Shown here: piece after piece, positions 45,344 to 57,708 of the stretch
Position numbering within the stretch: the stretch's first letter is position 1
Layout: each line of letters starts with the position of its first letter
From: Neocallimastix lanati (nom. inval.)
Lineage: Eukaryota > Neocallimastigomycota > Neocallimastigomycetes > Neocallimastigales > Neocallimastigaceae
NCBI GenBank assembly: GCA_016946835.1
Contig: JACVTC010000045.1
Location: forward strand, 32,501-96,500
Direction of reading: 5' to 3'
Length of the DNA stretch: 64,000 nt
Notes under the pieces: model-generated
Database searches by the model: none
What the model was told of the DNA's origin: nothing
What the model saw: the letters and a program-made list of their open reading frames with translations, nothing else
Translations under genes and position numbers: made by a program

Positions 45344-48300
45344 CTAAACAAACCAATCAACAAAATATTAACTATAATAAAAACAATAATAACGAATATG
45401 TGAACTTAACATATTCATTAGATTTAAATAATAATAATAATATAATGGAAACTAATAAAATTCTTTATAATGATAATGGAAAATATAATTATAATAACGA
45501 TAGTGACAAAATAAAAAAATTAATAACAACATGAATTATGATAATTTCCCTAACAATGTTAAATATAACAATTTTAAAAATATTAATAATTATATAAGTA
45601 ATAATGATAATATAAATAATATTAACAATATTAATAATAAAAACAATTTTAAAATTGAGAATGAAATTATAAACAACAATAAATATAATAATAATGTTGA
45701 AAATAATAACTTTTCTAATAATATAAAATTAAATGAGAGTAATTATGATAATAATAATGAACATTTAATGCATAATGATTATTATGAAATGAAGTTAATA
45801 AATATAATAATTATCCTGATTATTCTAATAATCAAAATTACATGGAAAAAAATAGTAATATTTATTATTTTAACAATAAAGAAAATAATATTGAAAATGA
45901 TGAAATAAATGAATATAATAATGATTTCAATGATAATGATGAAGTAGAGGAAATCGGGGCAGTGGTTCAAAGAAAATGAAATAAAAATAACTCAAAATCA
46001 ACTCCTTTTCTAAAAGAAGCTAAGAAAAAGCTAACAGACAACCCTGTCCCAATTATCTCACCTGCAATAAAAAAGAAAATTCAAAGTAAATAATATTAAA
46101 AAAAAATAATAATGATATCTCTAATAATAAAATAAATAATCCTAAAATAATTACTGAACAAATAAATAATATTGAAAATAATAATAACGAAATCATTTAT
46201 AAAAAAATAATTAATCCTAAAATAAATACTGAAAATATTAATAATGATATGTCAAAATTAAATTCTCACAATTCACTTAAAAACATTTCAGAAAGAAATT
46301 TTAATGATGAAATAAATGAACCTTCTAAATTACTTAAAGCTAGGGTTAGAATGATAAAGAATATAAAAGTAAATTACACAATATTAATACTTATTTAATA
46401 CCAGCACTTTTAGTCTTAACAAATGAAGTAATAGAAAATAAAGATAACGTACCCATTAATGATACAAAAACAAAATTCGATATGATTTATTCTATTGTTA
46501 ATAAACTTCCTGAACATCTAAAATCAAGTGTCGAAAATTTATTTTTAGAATATATTTGTGTGCTCGCGTTGAAAACTGATGATTTGGGGTCCTCAAAATT
46601 ATATCCTCACAGAATAAATTTAATTCCTGGAACAGAACCCATAAAACAACGCGCATATCATGTTTCAAAAGTACAAGCTGACGCATTAAAAAAAGAATTA
46701 ATTAAATTAATTAATAATAAATTAATAGTTCCTTCTAGTTCTCCGTGGTATTCCCCCATTGTACTTGTTCCGAAGAAAAATAGACAAGTTAGAATGTGTG
46801 CTGATTATAGAAAGATTAATAACTGTACTTTAAAGGATGCGTATGCTCTTCCTCTTATTGATGACATACTTTATTATATCAGTGGTGATACCACAATATT
46901 ATTTACGATTGACTTATTTTCAGGATATCATCAAATTCCGATGCATCCTGATGATAAAGATATTACATGTTTTACTACTTTGTATGGCAATTTTAATTTT
47001 GAAGTTATGCCGTTTGGTCTTTGTAATGCTCCCGCAACCTTCCAAAGGGAGATGTAAAGAGTTCTATCAGAAACAGATTACAAATAACAAATTTTAACAC
47101 CAAAATAAAAAAGAACACGTAATAAAAATTCTTTTTTTTAAATAAAATAATCTTTATTAATTAAAAAAATTAAATCTCTTTTTTGTTATTAACTATCATA
47201 TAGTCAATAACTAATACCTCGATTTAATTATAGAAATTTACATGTATATATATTTTTTCATTATTACATTATAATATATTATTTCTATCTAATTTACATA
47301 TATTACTATTTATTTATAAACAAAATATTTATTAATAATTTTATTAAATAATAATTAACTAAAACTAAACAATAATTAATTCAATAAACTTTCAACTTAT
47401 TTACAATAATAATTAAATTCAATAACAACTCATTTATTATATATTTATTATATAAATATTATTAATACTAATGTTTATATATTTACGATTCAAAACTATT
47501 TTTATAAACTATTTAAACTAATTTTAACTATTTAAAACTATTCCTAAATTAATTTTAAAGTATTTTAAACTAACTAAACTAAATTAACTAAGTTAAATAG
47601 AATAACTATTTTAAATAAACTAAACTAAATTAACTAACTTAAATAAATTATTTAGATTAAAGTTATTATCCAAAATAATTTAAATAATAATTTTTCCTTT
47701 ATGAAAAGTTTACATAAATTTATAATTAATTTTCATATACGTAAATCATAAATTTATATAATTTTATTACATTAATTAATTATGTAATAATTAATTATTA
47801 AAGATTTTATTAAATCTTTACAGGAGATGAATAGAATTTTCTTTGATCTAATTGGTGTATGTGTTTTTATCTATATTGATGATTTAGTTATTTATTCTAG
47901 TTCGTTGGAACAACACGTAAAAGACATTGAAAAAGTATTCCAAATTCTTAATAATAATGGACTCAAAGTCAATTTCGTAAAATGCCACTTCTTTCAAGAA
48001 GAAGTCGATTTATTAGGCCATACTTTATCAACTAAAGGCATTAAACCTATGATTTCTAAAATTGAAATAATTACTAATTGGTTACCTCCTATTAATATTA
48101 AACAATTACGTTCATTTCTTGGAGCAATTGGGTACTACCGGAAATTTATTAGTAATTTTGCTCAAATTGCTAAACCCTTATATGAACTAACTAAGAAAGA
48201 TACTCCTTTTATTTGGTCTACTGAATGTAACATAGCCTTTGAATATTTAAAAACTCAACTAGTTAAAGCTCCAATTTTATCACCTCCTAATTTTAATAAA

Positions 48301-50463
48301 CCATTTATAATTCGTACTGATGCATCAAAAGCGGGTATTGGAGGAGTACTTTTACAACTTGATGATAATAACATTGAAAAACCCTTATATTATGAAAGTA
48401 GAACTCTATCCAACGCTGAAAACAACTATAGTATAACAGAACTTGAAGGTCTAGCTGCTTTTTATTGTGTAAAAAAATTTAAACCTTTTCTTACAGGCAA
48501 TAGTTTTGAAACTATTCTTTTTACTGACCACAAACCATTAGTTTATATCTTTAATAATAAGGAACCTACTTCCAGTCGATATGTAAGATGGATAACAGAA
48601 TTTAGTACTTTAAAAATTAATGTTAAATATGAAGAAGGTAAGAAAAACGTAGTTGCTGATGCTTTATCTAGAATGTCTGTTAAAAAAGATTATAAAATTA
48701 ATATCAATGACAATAAAAATTCTTTAAATATTAATAACAATTTTAAGGAGGGGGAGGGGTTATTTAATAACCAAAACAAAGAAACTAATAACGTTGGAAA
48801 ATATAAAAATGATTTAAAGGAAAAGTTAATAAATAATGGAGATAATATTAAAGATAAAAGCAAAATTACAAATATTGCAGAAAATAATAATAAGAATATT
48901 ATTAATGAAAATATTAATAAATTCATTTTCAAAAATAATAAAAATAAATTTACTATTAAAGAAAATAACTATAAAGTCAAAAATAAAATCAATATTAAGG
49001 ATAATGAAAATAAAAATAAAAATAAAAATTTAAATAATGAAAATAAGGATGTCAATAAAAATCTAAATAATGAAGATAAAAATAATAATATTATTAATAG
49101 CGTTAATAATACAAGAATACTAAATGAAAAAATTGAAGAATATAAAATTTTAGAAAATAATAATAAAGATAAAAAAGAAGAAATTAATAATATATTTATT
49201 AATATTAATGATCCTTATAATAGTAATGATAATATTAATAATAACAATAATAAAGTTGATGACAATAATAACAATAATGTTGTGGATAGTGGAAATTGTT
49301 TAAATAATTTTTTAGAAAATTATATTAATCAAAAATTTGTTAAAATAGATAATATACTATATTATAAACAAAATAATATATTAAGGAAAGTTATCAACAA
49401 TCAAGAAGAAAAATTGAAATTAATAAATGCAGCTCATACTATAGGACATGAGGGTATTTATAAAACTTATCATAGACTAAGAAGAGATTTTTACTGGAAA
49501 GGTATGATCAAAGATATCAAATTATTTATTAAATGTTGTCATAACTGCCAAACTTGTAAACCTCAACCAACGAATAGCTATCCTGAAGATTTGGCTACTC
49601 CACCTGGTCTACCATTTTCTAGAGTTGGATTAGATTTAATTGGACCATTATACAGAACAAAGCGTGGAAACCGATATATAATAGTTTTAGTAGATTACCT
49701 AACCAAATGGGTAGAAGCGGAGCCATTGAAAAAAACCGAATCAGAAGATGTTATTAAATTTCTCACTAATGTTTTTGCATGATAAGGAATTCCTGAATTA
49801 TTAATAAGAGATAATGGATCACAATTTGTTGCGGATAAAACCAAGGCTTTTTTAGATTTGAATGATGTTTATGTACATTATATTAGTACATATCATCCTG
49901 CGTCAAATGGTGAGGTAGAAAATCGTAACCGGGAAATCTCTAAATACTTAAGGATTCTAGGAAGTAATGACAAGGAATGGGATGATCTACTACCAAGTGC
50001 ATTATGGGCACTTAGGACGTGTAGAAATGAAGTGACTAAGTATAGTAGTTTCGAATTACTATACTGTAGAAGAGACTTACAACTATTTGGACTTACTATT
50101 AATATGGATGAAAGACTTCCTGAGGAAACTGAAGAAGAATATTATATTAGGAAATTCATAAATCATAATCAATGGATAAAGGAAGCAATAGAAAATATAG
50201 AAACAGCAAATAAATTATGGAGTGATAGAAGGAAACAAATAAAACGACTCCGAAGTTCTTTTAGACCTAGAGATTTAGTATTAATCAGAAATTTTAATAG
50301 AAGAAAATTGGATCCATACTTTTTAGGACTTTTATAAATAGTGAAACAACAATTTAATACAGTCATTATTTGTGATCCAATAACTAACGAAATAGCAGAA
50401 AGAAACATTCATTTAAAAAATGCTATTCCTTATATTACTAACTTTATTGAATTTAAAGATTAA
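45317..50463 (+). pseudogene. Pol of element E, broken by stops, frameshifts and a nested LTR
   Basis: The protease region is unrecognisable (about 45500-46480, Asn-rich and frameshifted). RT starts at about 46482, is cut at 47052 by a solo LTR, and resumes at 47823; removing 775 bp restores the frame. YIDD is at about 47873. RNase H follows (RTDAS; ELEG; TDHKPL). Then comes an unusual roughly 200-residue Lys/Asn-rich insertion (about 48670-49300) before the integrase zinc domain (H-x3-H, C-x2-C). The integrase core is interrupted at 49780-49785 by two adjacent stops (TGATAA where A has Arg-His). DNG and the catalytic E region (ASNGEVENRN) remain. A further stop is at 50335-50337; the frame ends at 50463. 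Confidence 0.8.
47053..47822 (-). repeat. Solo LTR nested in the RT of element E, TSD GGAGA
   Basis: 770 bp with ends TGTAAAG/CTTTACA, flanked by GGAGA (47048-47052, 47823-47827). Orientation is tentatively minus because the reverse strand resembles family C LTRs (TTTAAATAATTT.., TAGTTTAAATAG). No coding sequence. Confidence 0.85.
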
Positions 50464-50502
50464 AGAAACAAAATTAATTTAAAAAAAAAATTATAAGAAA
50501 AA

Positions 50503-50536
<34 letters not shown>

Positions 50537-50786
50537 TAAATAATAATAATAAGAGTATAAGAGTAATATTATAAAAAAATATATATATTTTAAAAAAAAA
50601 TATTATAAAAAATTTATAAAAAAAAATTATAAAAAAAAAAAAAAAAAAAAATTTATAGAAAAAAAAATTTATAAAAAAAAAAAAAAAAAATTATAAAAAA
50701 AATTTATTATAAAATAATAATATATATATTAACTTTGTTCCATTTTGACTTCAAGGGACGAAGTCACGTTTAAAGAAGGGGCGTTC
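50464..50786 (+). other. 3' untranslated region of element E
   Basis: Mostly A runs broken by TTATA, then CTTCAAGGGACGAAGTC and the purine tract GAAGGGGCG just before the 3' LTR. No ORF. Confidence 0.7.
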
Positions 50787-51318
50787 TGATACGAGATATT
50801 TAATAAGAATTTAAAGTGATAATTATTATTATAAATATTATTGTAAATAATTTTATTATTAATATTTTCTAAATAAGTTAAAATTAATATTTTATAAGAT
50901 ATTATATTATAAAATTATAAAACTATTTTATTATTAATATAAGTTTATTATAAAAATATATAATATAATTAATTATATAATAAGTACAAATTTTAAATAA
51001 TAATAATATAGAGAATAATAAGATAAAAATTAGTTAGGAAGTTTTAATTATAAAAAAATGTTGTGTTTTTATTTTTATTGAAATGTATTAATTGAGAATG
51101 AATAATAGTGAATAATTATTTTAATAAATAAATATATTAAAGTGAATAATTTTAATAAATAAATATAATAAAATGAACATTATATTCTAAAATAATAATT
51201 TGAGTGTATTATATAAATATATAACAATTATTATACTATTTCATAAATACAATATTTCTTGATTAATTCCCTATTGCTTTTCCCATATTTTATGATACTT
51301 TTTAAATTAATTGTATCA
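50787..51318 (+). repeat. 3' LTR of element E
   Basis: 532 bp, TGATACGAGATATTTAATAAG to TTGTATCA, preceded by a purine tract. Considerably diverged from the 5' LTR. Confidence 0.75.
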
Positions 51319-51373
51319 TCTTAATAAAATGTAACAAATACCTTAATTTAGAAATTGTCCTAAAAGTGGTAAT

Positions 51374-52032
51374 TGTTAAGATAATAACTGAATTTCAATT
51401 CAATTTCAATTTCGATAATTCAGTTTTTTGAATTTCAATATTAATTTATAATAATATATAATAATTATTAAATTAACTTTATTAAAATATTTAGGAATTA
51501 GTCTAGGCCAACTAATTACTAAATATTATTAACATATTGAAATTAATATATATTAAATAATGTAAACACGTGATCATATTAAATTAATTTCTATATTAAT
51601 TTATTATCAAAATCTTTTCATATTATATTTTAATTATAAAATATGATATTTAGCTATATTAGATTCTTATATTTTATTTATATTAAATATTTATATTATT
51701 ATTTAGTTTATATTATCAATATCAAACTTATATTAATACTATTACATATTCATATTAATAATTAATTATTTATATATATACATGTTTAAATCTTTTGATT
51801 AATCCTTTGTAGGATTATTGTAATTTAAATTATAGTAATAATTATATAAAATAATAATGTAATAAAATATTATTAAGATTAAATAAAATTTATATTTTAG
51901 ATAAAAATTTAATTATAAAATTTACTAATAACAATATGTTTTAAATAAGAGTAAAATTAAATTATTAATTAATTACTATAATTTGGCATCTTGACCTAAT
52001 CGTTAAGACCAAATTAACACAAAACTTTGACA
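51374..52032 (+). repeat. Solo LTR of the non-autonomous element family, TSD GTAAT
   Basis: 659 bp, TGTTAAGATAATAACTG to AACTTTGACA, flanked by GTAAT (51369-51373, 52033-52037). It keeps the CCTTTGTAGGATTATTG start motif. It shows the family transposes with 5-bp TSDs and recombines to solo LTRs. Confidence 0.92.
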
Positions 52033-54516
52033 GTAATGCTTATCAAAAGTATTTTACACGTTATTATTTATTAATTATTATCTATGATTATTTATTATTA
52101 CTTATTATTATTTATTATTATTTATTATTATTTCCTAGTTTAATAACTATTCTAATAATTATAAATTATTTTTATTAACTAAATTAATAATTATTTAATT
52201 ATACATTAAATGAATTATCAATTTTTATATTTTATTAAATTTTTACTATTAAATTTTTATTATTAACTTTATTTATAATAATTTTATATAAAATAAATTT
52301 TTATTAATTATTAATTATTTATTATAATAATTTTAAAGAATAAATTATTTGTACTATTAATCTATTCTAATATTTCTAAACTATTCTAAATTATAGCTAA
52401 AATCTATAATTTTATTAAGCTATTTTATTTTATTTTTTTTATTAAATTATAATGTAAAATAATTATTATTTATCTTTATTAATTTTTATTAAATAATTAT
52501 CTAATTTATTTTATTTATTTATTTTGGTTATTATTTATTATTTTATTAATTTAATAATTTAATAACGAAGAATAATTAAAAGAAATATTTACAAGTATTT
52601 ATATTTTTACACGAATTTAAGGTATTTATAATTTTAGTAAGAAAAGAAATAAAAGAATAAATATTTTTTATATTAAAAGAAATAAAAGAATAAATATATT
52701 ATGTTAAAAGAAATAAAAGAATAATTCTATTTTATTATAGAAATAAAGGAATAATAAAGAAATAAAAGAATAACAATAAAGAAAATAAAGAAATTATTTC
52801 GTTGATAAAAACAAGATTATTAAAAGTTATCTTTTAAAGTTATTATAATATTTTTTTTTCTAGAAACACAATTTTTCTAGAAGATCATGATTGATTTTTA
52901 ATTTTAATTTTATTAAAGCAAAATTATTTAAGGTTCAGATAATTTAATCTTATTTAAGGTTAAAATTTAATTTTTAAATAAATTTTATTATAATATTTGA
53001 TTTTATAATTTCATTCTTCATCATTCTTTGAAATATTTCCATTGAAATAAGAAAATTGGTTAAAAGGTTAGAATTTATGTTGATTTGGTACTTAGATTAA
53101 AGGGTAAACTTGGTTGGAAGCCTTTAATCTAATAACCTTATAGATATTATTTTATTTTATAAATTTATTTATTCAAATTATAAAAATATTATTTTATTAT
53201 TAAACTTTTAACTATATTTTATTTAATATGTTTTATTATAAAGTTATCATATTATTTTGTAATTAATAATCTTACAAAGTTTTAAAAAAGAATATTTTTT
53301 AGTTCTTTTATATTTTTGAAAAACAATATAAATATTTAATAATATATTTTAATAAATACTAATTTAAAGATAACAATATAAATTATAATTTTTATATAGA
53401 AAGTAATAAAATAATATATATATAATATAAGATAAAAAAATATATAAAATAATATAATTAATAAAAAACAATTTTTATAAATAATATTCAACTATATTAA
53501 TTAATATAAAAAAAGGGATAATATTAATTAATATGTAATACGATATTAATCAATTAATATATTTGGGATTAATAATGTATAAAAGTGATAATATTAATTA
53601 ATATGTAATACAATATTAATTAGGTTATGAACGGTACAAGGATTTAAGGAGTACAAATTATATTTTTAATTAAATTATTATTTTTGTAGTATTGAATATA
53701 AATTAATTTGTATCAAATCCTTGACAATTTATGTTAAAATTAAGATATATAATATCTTTATAATTAATAACGTTACTAGGTTAATATGTTGAATTATATA
53801 TTAATAATCCAACAATAATTAATTATTAATAAATTGATAATTAAATAAAATAAGATAATTAATTAAATTATTTAAACACTTAATATTTAAGGAATAATTT
53901 ATTTGAAAGATTTATAAAAAAGATTTATTTATTTTAATAAAAGTTGAATTATTAGTATAAACATAATATAAATAAATATATGTGACGTCATATGTAGATA
54001 TGTAGATAATTGAAATTATTAATATAAATCTTATTTACTAATATTTTCAGAATTATTAGGCCTAAGATAGTTCTTTAAATATTAAAGAATTTATATTAAT
54101 TATTAATTATTTAAATATATATATTATAATTTTTATAGAAATTAATATTTAATAAATATAAACATAAAAAAAATTTTTAATATTAAATATATTTGAATAT
54201 TTTTTTTAATATAAAAATAACAAATGTATTTATGTTAAATGATAAAAAAATATTTGTTACAAAAGATAATTATAAAAAGAAATATTATTTAATTATGATT
54301 ATGCAAAAATATTTTATTTAATTTAATTTATTTTTAATATTTAAATATAAAATAAAATATAAAGTCATAAAATAAATATTAATTATAATGAAAATTATTT
54401 CTATAATTATTTAATAACGAAAAATAAAATAAAAATAATAAAATAAAAAAAGTATCTATATTTAAAATAAAAAAAATAAATTAAAAAAAGTACATATTTT
54501 ACAAAAAGAAAAAAAG
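52033..54516. other. Decayed LTRs and tRNA-repeat fragments, no gene
   Basis: 52563-52760 resembles the reverse complement of B-type LTR sequence (AAGAAATATTTACAAGTATTTATATTTTTA). 53035-53075 is a fragment of the conserved tRNA-Met upstream sequence (TTTCCATTGAAATAAG). About 53265-53330 on the minus strand carries a TATAAAAG box with CTTTGTAAGATTATT 37 nt on, as in family Q LTRs. About 54100-54516 matches the spacer that elsewhere precedes a tRNA-Met. Confidence 0.5.
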
Positions 54517-55676
54517 GAAGATATATACATGTCAACACCAGGAGGACACACTGACTATGGAAAATATTTTTGGAAACTAAACAAAGCCCTTTATGGGTTA
54601 AAACAGTCAGCCAAGGAATGGAACGACGAACTAAATTCACAATTAAAGAATATTGGATTCAAAAGAATATCAAGTGAACCATATTTTTATGTAAAACTAA
54701 GTAAAAACAAGAAAATAAAATGCTTAATAGGTGTCTATGTTGATGATATATTAATTACGGGCACAAACTTCGAGATTAAAAGAACAATCCATGCAATAAA
54801 AAATAAGTTCAAGATCAAAGAAATAGGAGAAGTGGATTTCATAATTGGAATAAAATTCATCAAGCATTAAGACGGCTACTTTATAAATCAAAAAAGGTAT
54901 ACTAAGGAAATTCTACAGAAATTCAATATGGAAAATTGTACACCATAAAAAATATGAACCCAGTTGATATTGAAGAATATAAAAAAATAAAGTTTGACCA
55001 GATCACCTAGAGAAGTGCAATAGGTAACTTAATATATTTGGCAATTAACACTAGGCCAGATATATTATTTGCAGTAAATAAAGCCTCACGAAGATCCAAG
55101 GAATCATATTTAAATGATTGGATGAACGTACAAAAGATATTTAGATACCTTAAAGAAACTTTAGATTATGGAATCAACTACTCAAGAAATAACAATATAA
55201 ATGCGTATGTAGACGCTGATTATGCTGGAGATGTCGAAACAAGAAGGTCAACTACTGGTTTTCTAATTACTATAGGAAACGCACCAACCAGTTGGTGTTC
55301 TAAATTACAACACTACGTAGCTACCTCGACCGCTGAATCCGAATATTATAGTATTAATGAATATGGTAAGCAATGAGTTTGGTACTTAAATATATTAAAT
55401 AAATTAAATTATAATATTAATAGTATAGAAATAAATGTCGATAATAAAGCTGCTATATATAATAGTAAGTATCAATCTGTCAATCTTAGAACCAAACATA
55501 TCGATGTAAGATTCAACTATATTCGTGAATTAGTGAAGGATAATAAAATAAAACTTAAATATATTAAATCTTCAAATAATCTTGCTGACAGTTTTACCAT
55601 ATATCTAAATAGTACTCTAATGAATAAGTTTAAATCATCATTACTTTGCAATATTAACAATTTAAATATTACATAA
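54517..55676 (+). pseudogene. 3' fragment of copia element F (end of RT and RNase H)
   Basis: It begins abruptly within RT (EDIYMSTPGGH), aligned to residues of copia D. It has KALYGLKQS and YVDD (about 54739), then TAA at 54868, where GYF follows as in D, and a frameshift before the AINTRPDILFAV block. RNase H follows (AYVDADYAGD, TAESEYYS) with TGA at 55374-55376, continuing to about 55676. Gag, protease and integrase are absent. The left junction lies where a tRNA-Met copy would be expected. Confidence 0.85.
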
Positions 55677-55721
55677 ACCGATTTGTGCAAATAAATCTTA
55701 AAAGCTTTATTTGAGGGGGAA

Positions 55722-56030
55722 TGTTAGAATTAAGTCTATATTATATTTATATTAAATATATATTAAGTATATAATGTTTATATTAAATATATTAATATCA
55801 TCGAATAATATTAAATTACTTTAAATAGTAAATATAATGTAAAATATAAAAGAAAAGACTTAAGATATAAAAATAAAGAAAGTAATATATATATATATAT
55901 ATAAAACGATAACAATATAATAAAACTTATAATAATAATTATAAAATAAACATAAATTCTAAACTAAATATTGATGTTCTTTTATCTTTCGAAGAATTTA
56001 TTATTAATTAGAGTTTTTATTTATATTTCA
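55722..56030 (+). repeat. 3' LTR region of copia element F
   Basis: It starts TGTTAGAATTAAG directly after the purine tract GAGGGGGAA. The right end is unclear; tRNA-repeat upstream sequence (TTTTCATTGAAATAAG) resumes by about 56045. Confidence 0.6.
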
Positions 56031-56506
56031 TATCAATTTTTAAAAAATTTTCATTGAAATAAGAAATTTCAATAAAAGGATAGAATTTACAATGGTGGGT
56101 TAGGCTAGTTTAAAAATTTTATGAAGATAATGATGAGTTGTATAAATTTAAATTAATAATGAAAACTTTTTTTTTATTAGGATTTTTATATGTTTTCAGA
56201 AAAATATTTATATAATTTTTATAGAAATTAATATTTAATAAATATAAATAAAAAAAAATTTTTAATATTAAATATATTTGAATATTTTTTATTTAATATA
56301 AAAATAACAAATGTATTTATGTTAAATGATAAAAAAGGATTTGTTACAAAATATAATAATAAAAAGAATTATTAATTATTGAATAACGAAAAATAATATA
56401 AAACAAATAAAAAAAAAGTATATATATTAAAAATAAAAAAGTAAAATAAAAAAAGTAAAAAAAGCATATATACTACAAAAAGAAAAAAAATTAAAATTTA
56501 TACATT

Positions 56507-56578
56507 GCGAAGTGTGAGGTTCGAACTCACGACCTTAAGATTATGAGACTTACGCGCTGCCGACTGCGCCAACTTCGC
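56507..56578 (-). tRNA. tRNA-Met(CAU), copy 7
   Basis: Identical to copy 1 across 72 nt. A B'-type LTR starts 14 nt upstream, and that LTR is in turn split by element C. Confidence 0.93.
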
Positions 56579-56592
56579 ATCTTTAAAATTTT

Positions 56593-56607
56593 TGATAAAT
56601 AACAAAA
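56593..56607 (+). repeat. First 15 bp of a B'-type LTR, split by element C
   Basis: TGATAAATAACAAAA is the start of the LTR also seen at 24467. It begins 14 nt from tRNA-Met copy 7 after TTTT. The LTR resumes at 63258 (repeating CAAAA) and runs past the end of the window. Confidence 0.85.
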
Positions 56608-57554
56608 TGTAAAATATTTAATAATTTGAATACGTATTTAAATGTAATGTAATGTAAATTATTGTAATTATTGTGGATAAAAATGTTTTCCAAATTTTTA
56701 ATATAAATTTAAATGTATTCCAAATTATTAATTTAAATAATTTTCTCAAAAATGTATGACTAAATTATTTGGGGAATTTACATCATTATTACTCACTTTG
56801 AATCATGAAACTTTGTAAATTAAAAATAATTAGTCATGAAACTTGTAAATTAAAAATAATTAGTCATAAATTAGTTAAATTAAAATAATCAAAGAAAAAT
56901 TGCCTTTTCCGTTTGTTTACAAAAACTTGCCGTTTTGTTTATTTATTTTAGAAATATTAGATAGTTTTAAATAGTTTTTATATTAAAATAATTCATAAAA
57001 TTTCATGTAATTTATTATTAAATGTAATTACAAATATATAATAATATTTTAGTTAGTTTATTACAATTTATTCAATTTAAATTTTGATTTTCAAAAAGTA
57101 TAAAAAGAGTTAATTTTCAACTATTGAACGATAGTTGGAAAATAGTATAGTTTGAAAATAGTATAGAAAATAGTATAGAAAATAGTATAGTTTAGTATAG
57201 TTTAGAATAGTATAAATTTTATATTTTAATAAGTAGTATTATAACTATTATTAGAAAAGTTATTTTTTTATAAAACAAATTTTATTTTAAATTTTATTTT
57301 AAAATCTTAACTGCTAGTAGGCTTTCCGGTAAAGGACCCTACGGTACCCAGTTAAGTGATTGTTGATTTTAGAACAGTTAAATTCAACAAATAAGAAATA
57401 TCAATAAAAGGATTTTTTTATAAAACAAAAAATTAAATTAGTTTTTTAGTTTTAGTGTTTTAGTTAATTATTAATTATAGTGTTGATATAATAAAATAGT
57501 GTAAAATAAGTAATAGTCTATCCTCGCCGACCTAAACTATTAGTTTATTTTACA
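56608..57554 (+). repeat. 5' LTR of element C
   Basis: 947 bp, TGTAAAAT to ATTTTACA. TATAAAAAG at 57099-57107; predicted transcript start at 57133. A perfect nested hairpin at 57306-57356 (CTTAACTG/CAGTTAAG enclosing GTAGG/CCTAC and CTTT/AAAG) would lie near the 5' end of the RNA. Confidence 0.96.
57099..57143 (+). promoter_or_regulatory. Core promoter and self-primer of element C
   Basis: A TATA box (57099-57107) lies 34 nt before AGTTGGAAAAT (57133-57143). These 11 nt are the exact complement of the site that follows the LTR, so transcription most likely starts at 57133 as in Tf1. Confidence 0.8.
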
Positions 57555-57565
57555 ATTTTCCAACT
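57555..57565 (+). promoter_or_regulatory. Self-priming primer-binding site of element C
   Basis: ATTTTCCAACT, flush with the LTR end, is the perfect reverse complement of 57133-57143. There is no TGG motif, so tRNA priming is unlikely. Known Tf1/sushi elements use an 11-nt match of this kind. Confidence 0.85.
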
Positions 57566-57708
57566 CGTTAGATTAGTATAGTTTACCTTTGTGTAGGATA
57601 GACTAGTAATAGTATAAAAAAAATTTTTTTTTTTGAAATAATAATTAAAAAGTGGATTTAGTAATACTTTATAGTTTAATTTATAGTTTAATATATAATA
57701 ATAATAAA

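Larger units (their letters stand above)
43217..51318 (+). mobile_element. Degenerate Ty3/gypsy element E with a nested solo LTR
   Basis: A 5' LTR-like end, TGG-type primer site, gag, frameshift signal, pol pieces, purine tract GAAGGGGCG and a 3' LTR in order. The two LTRs (477 and 532 bp) are strongly diverged, and the genes carry several stops and frameshifts, so the element is old. Flanking ACTT/TCTT is only a weak TSD. Confidence 0.8.

Noticed and set aside
45531-45908. Separate 125-aa gene in element E
   Set aside because: Asn-rich low-complexity frame inside the decayed gag-pol linker, shifted relative to both gag and pol.
57652-57708. GTG-initiated N-terminal extension of the chromovirus polyprotein
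   Set aside because: ATG at 57709 is in frame; the extension is hydrophobic AT-rich leader sequence with no capsid similarity.
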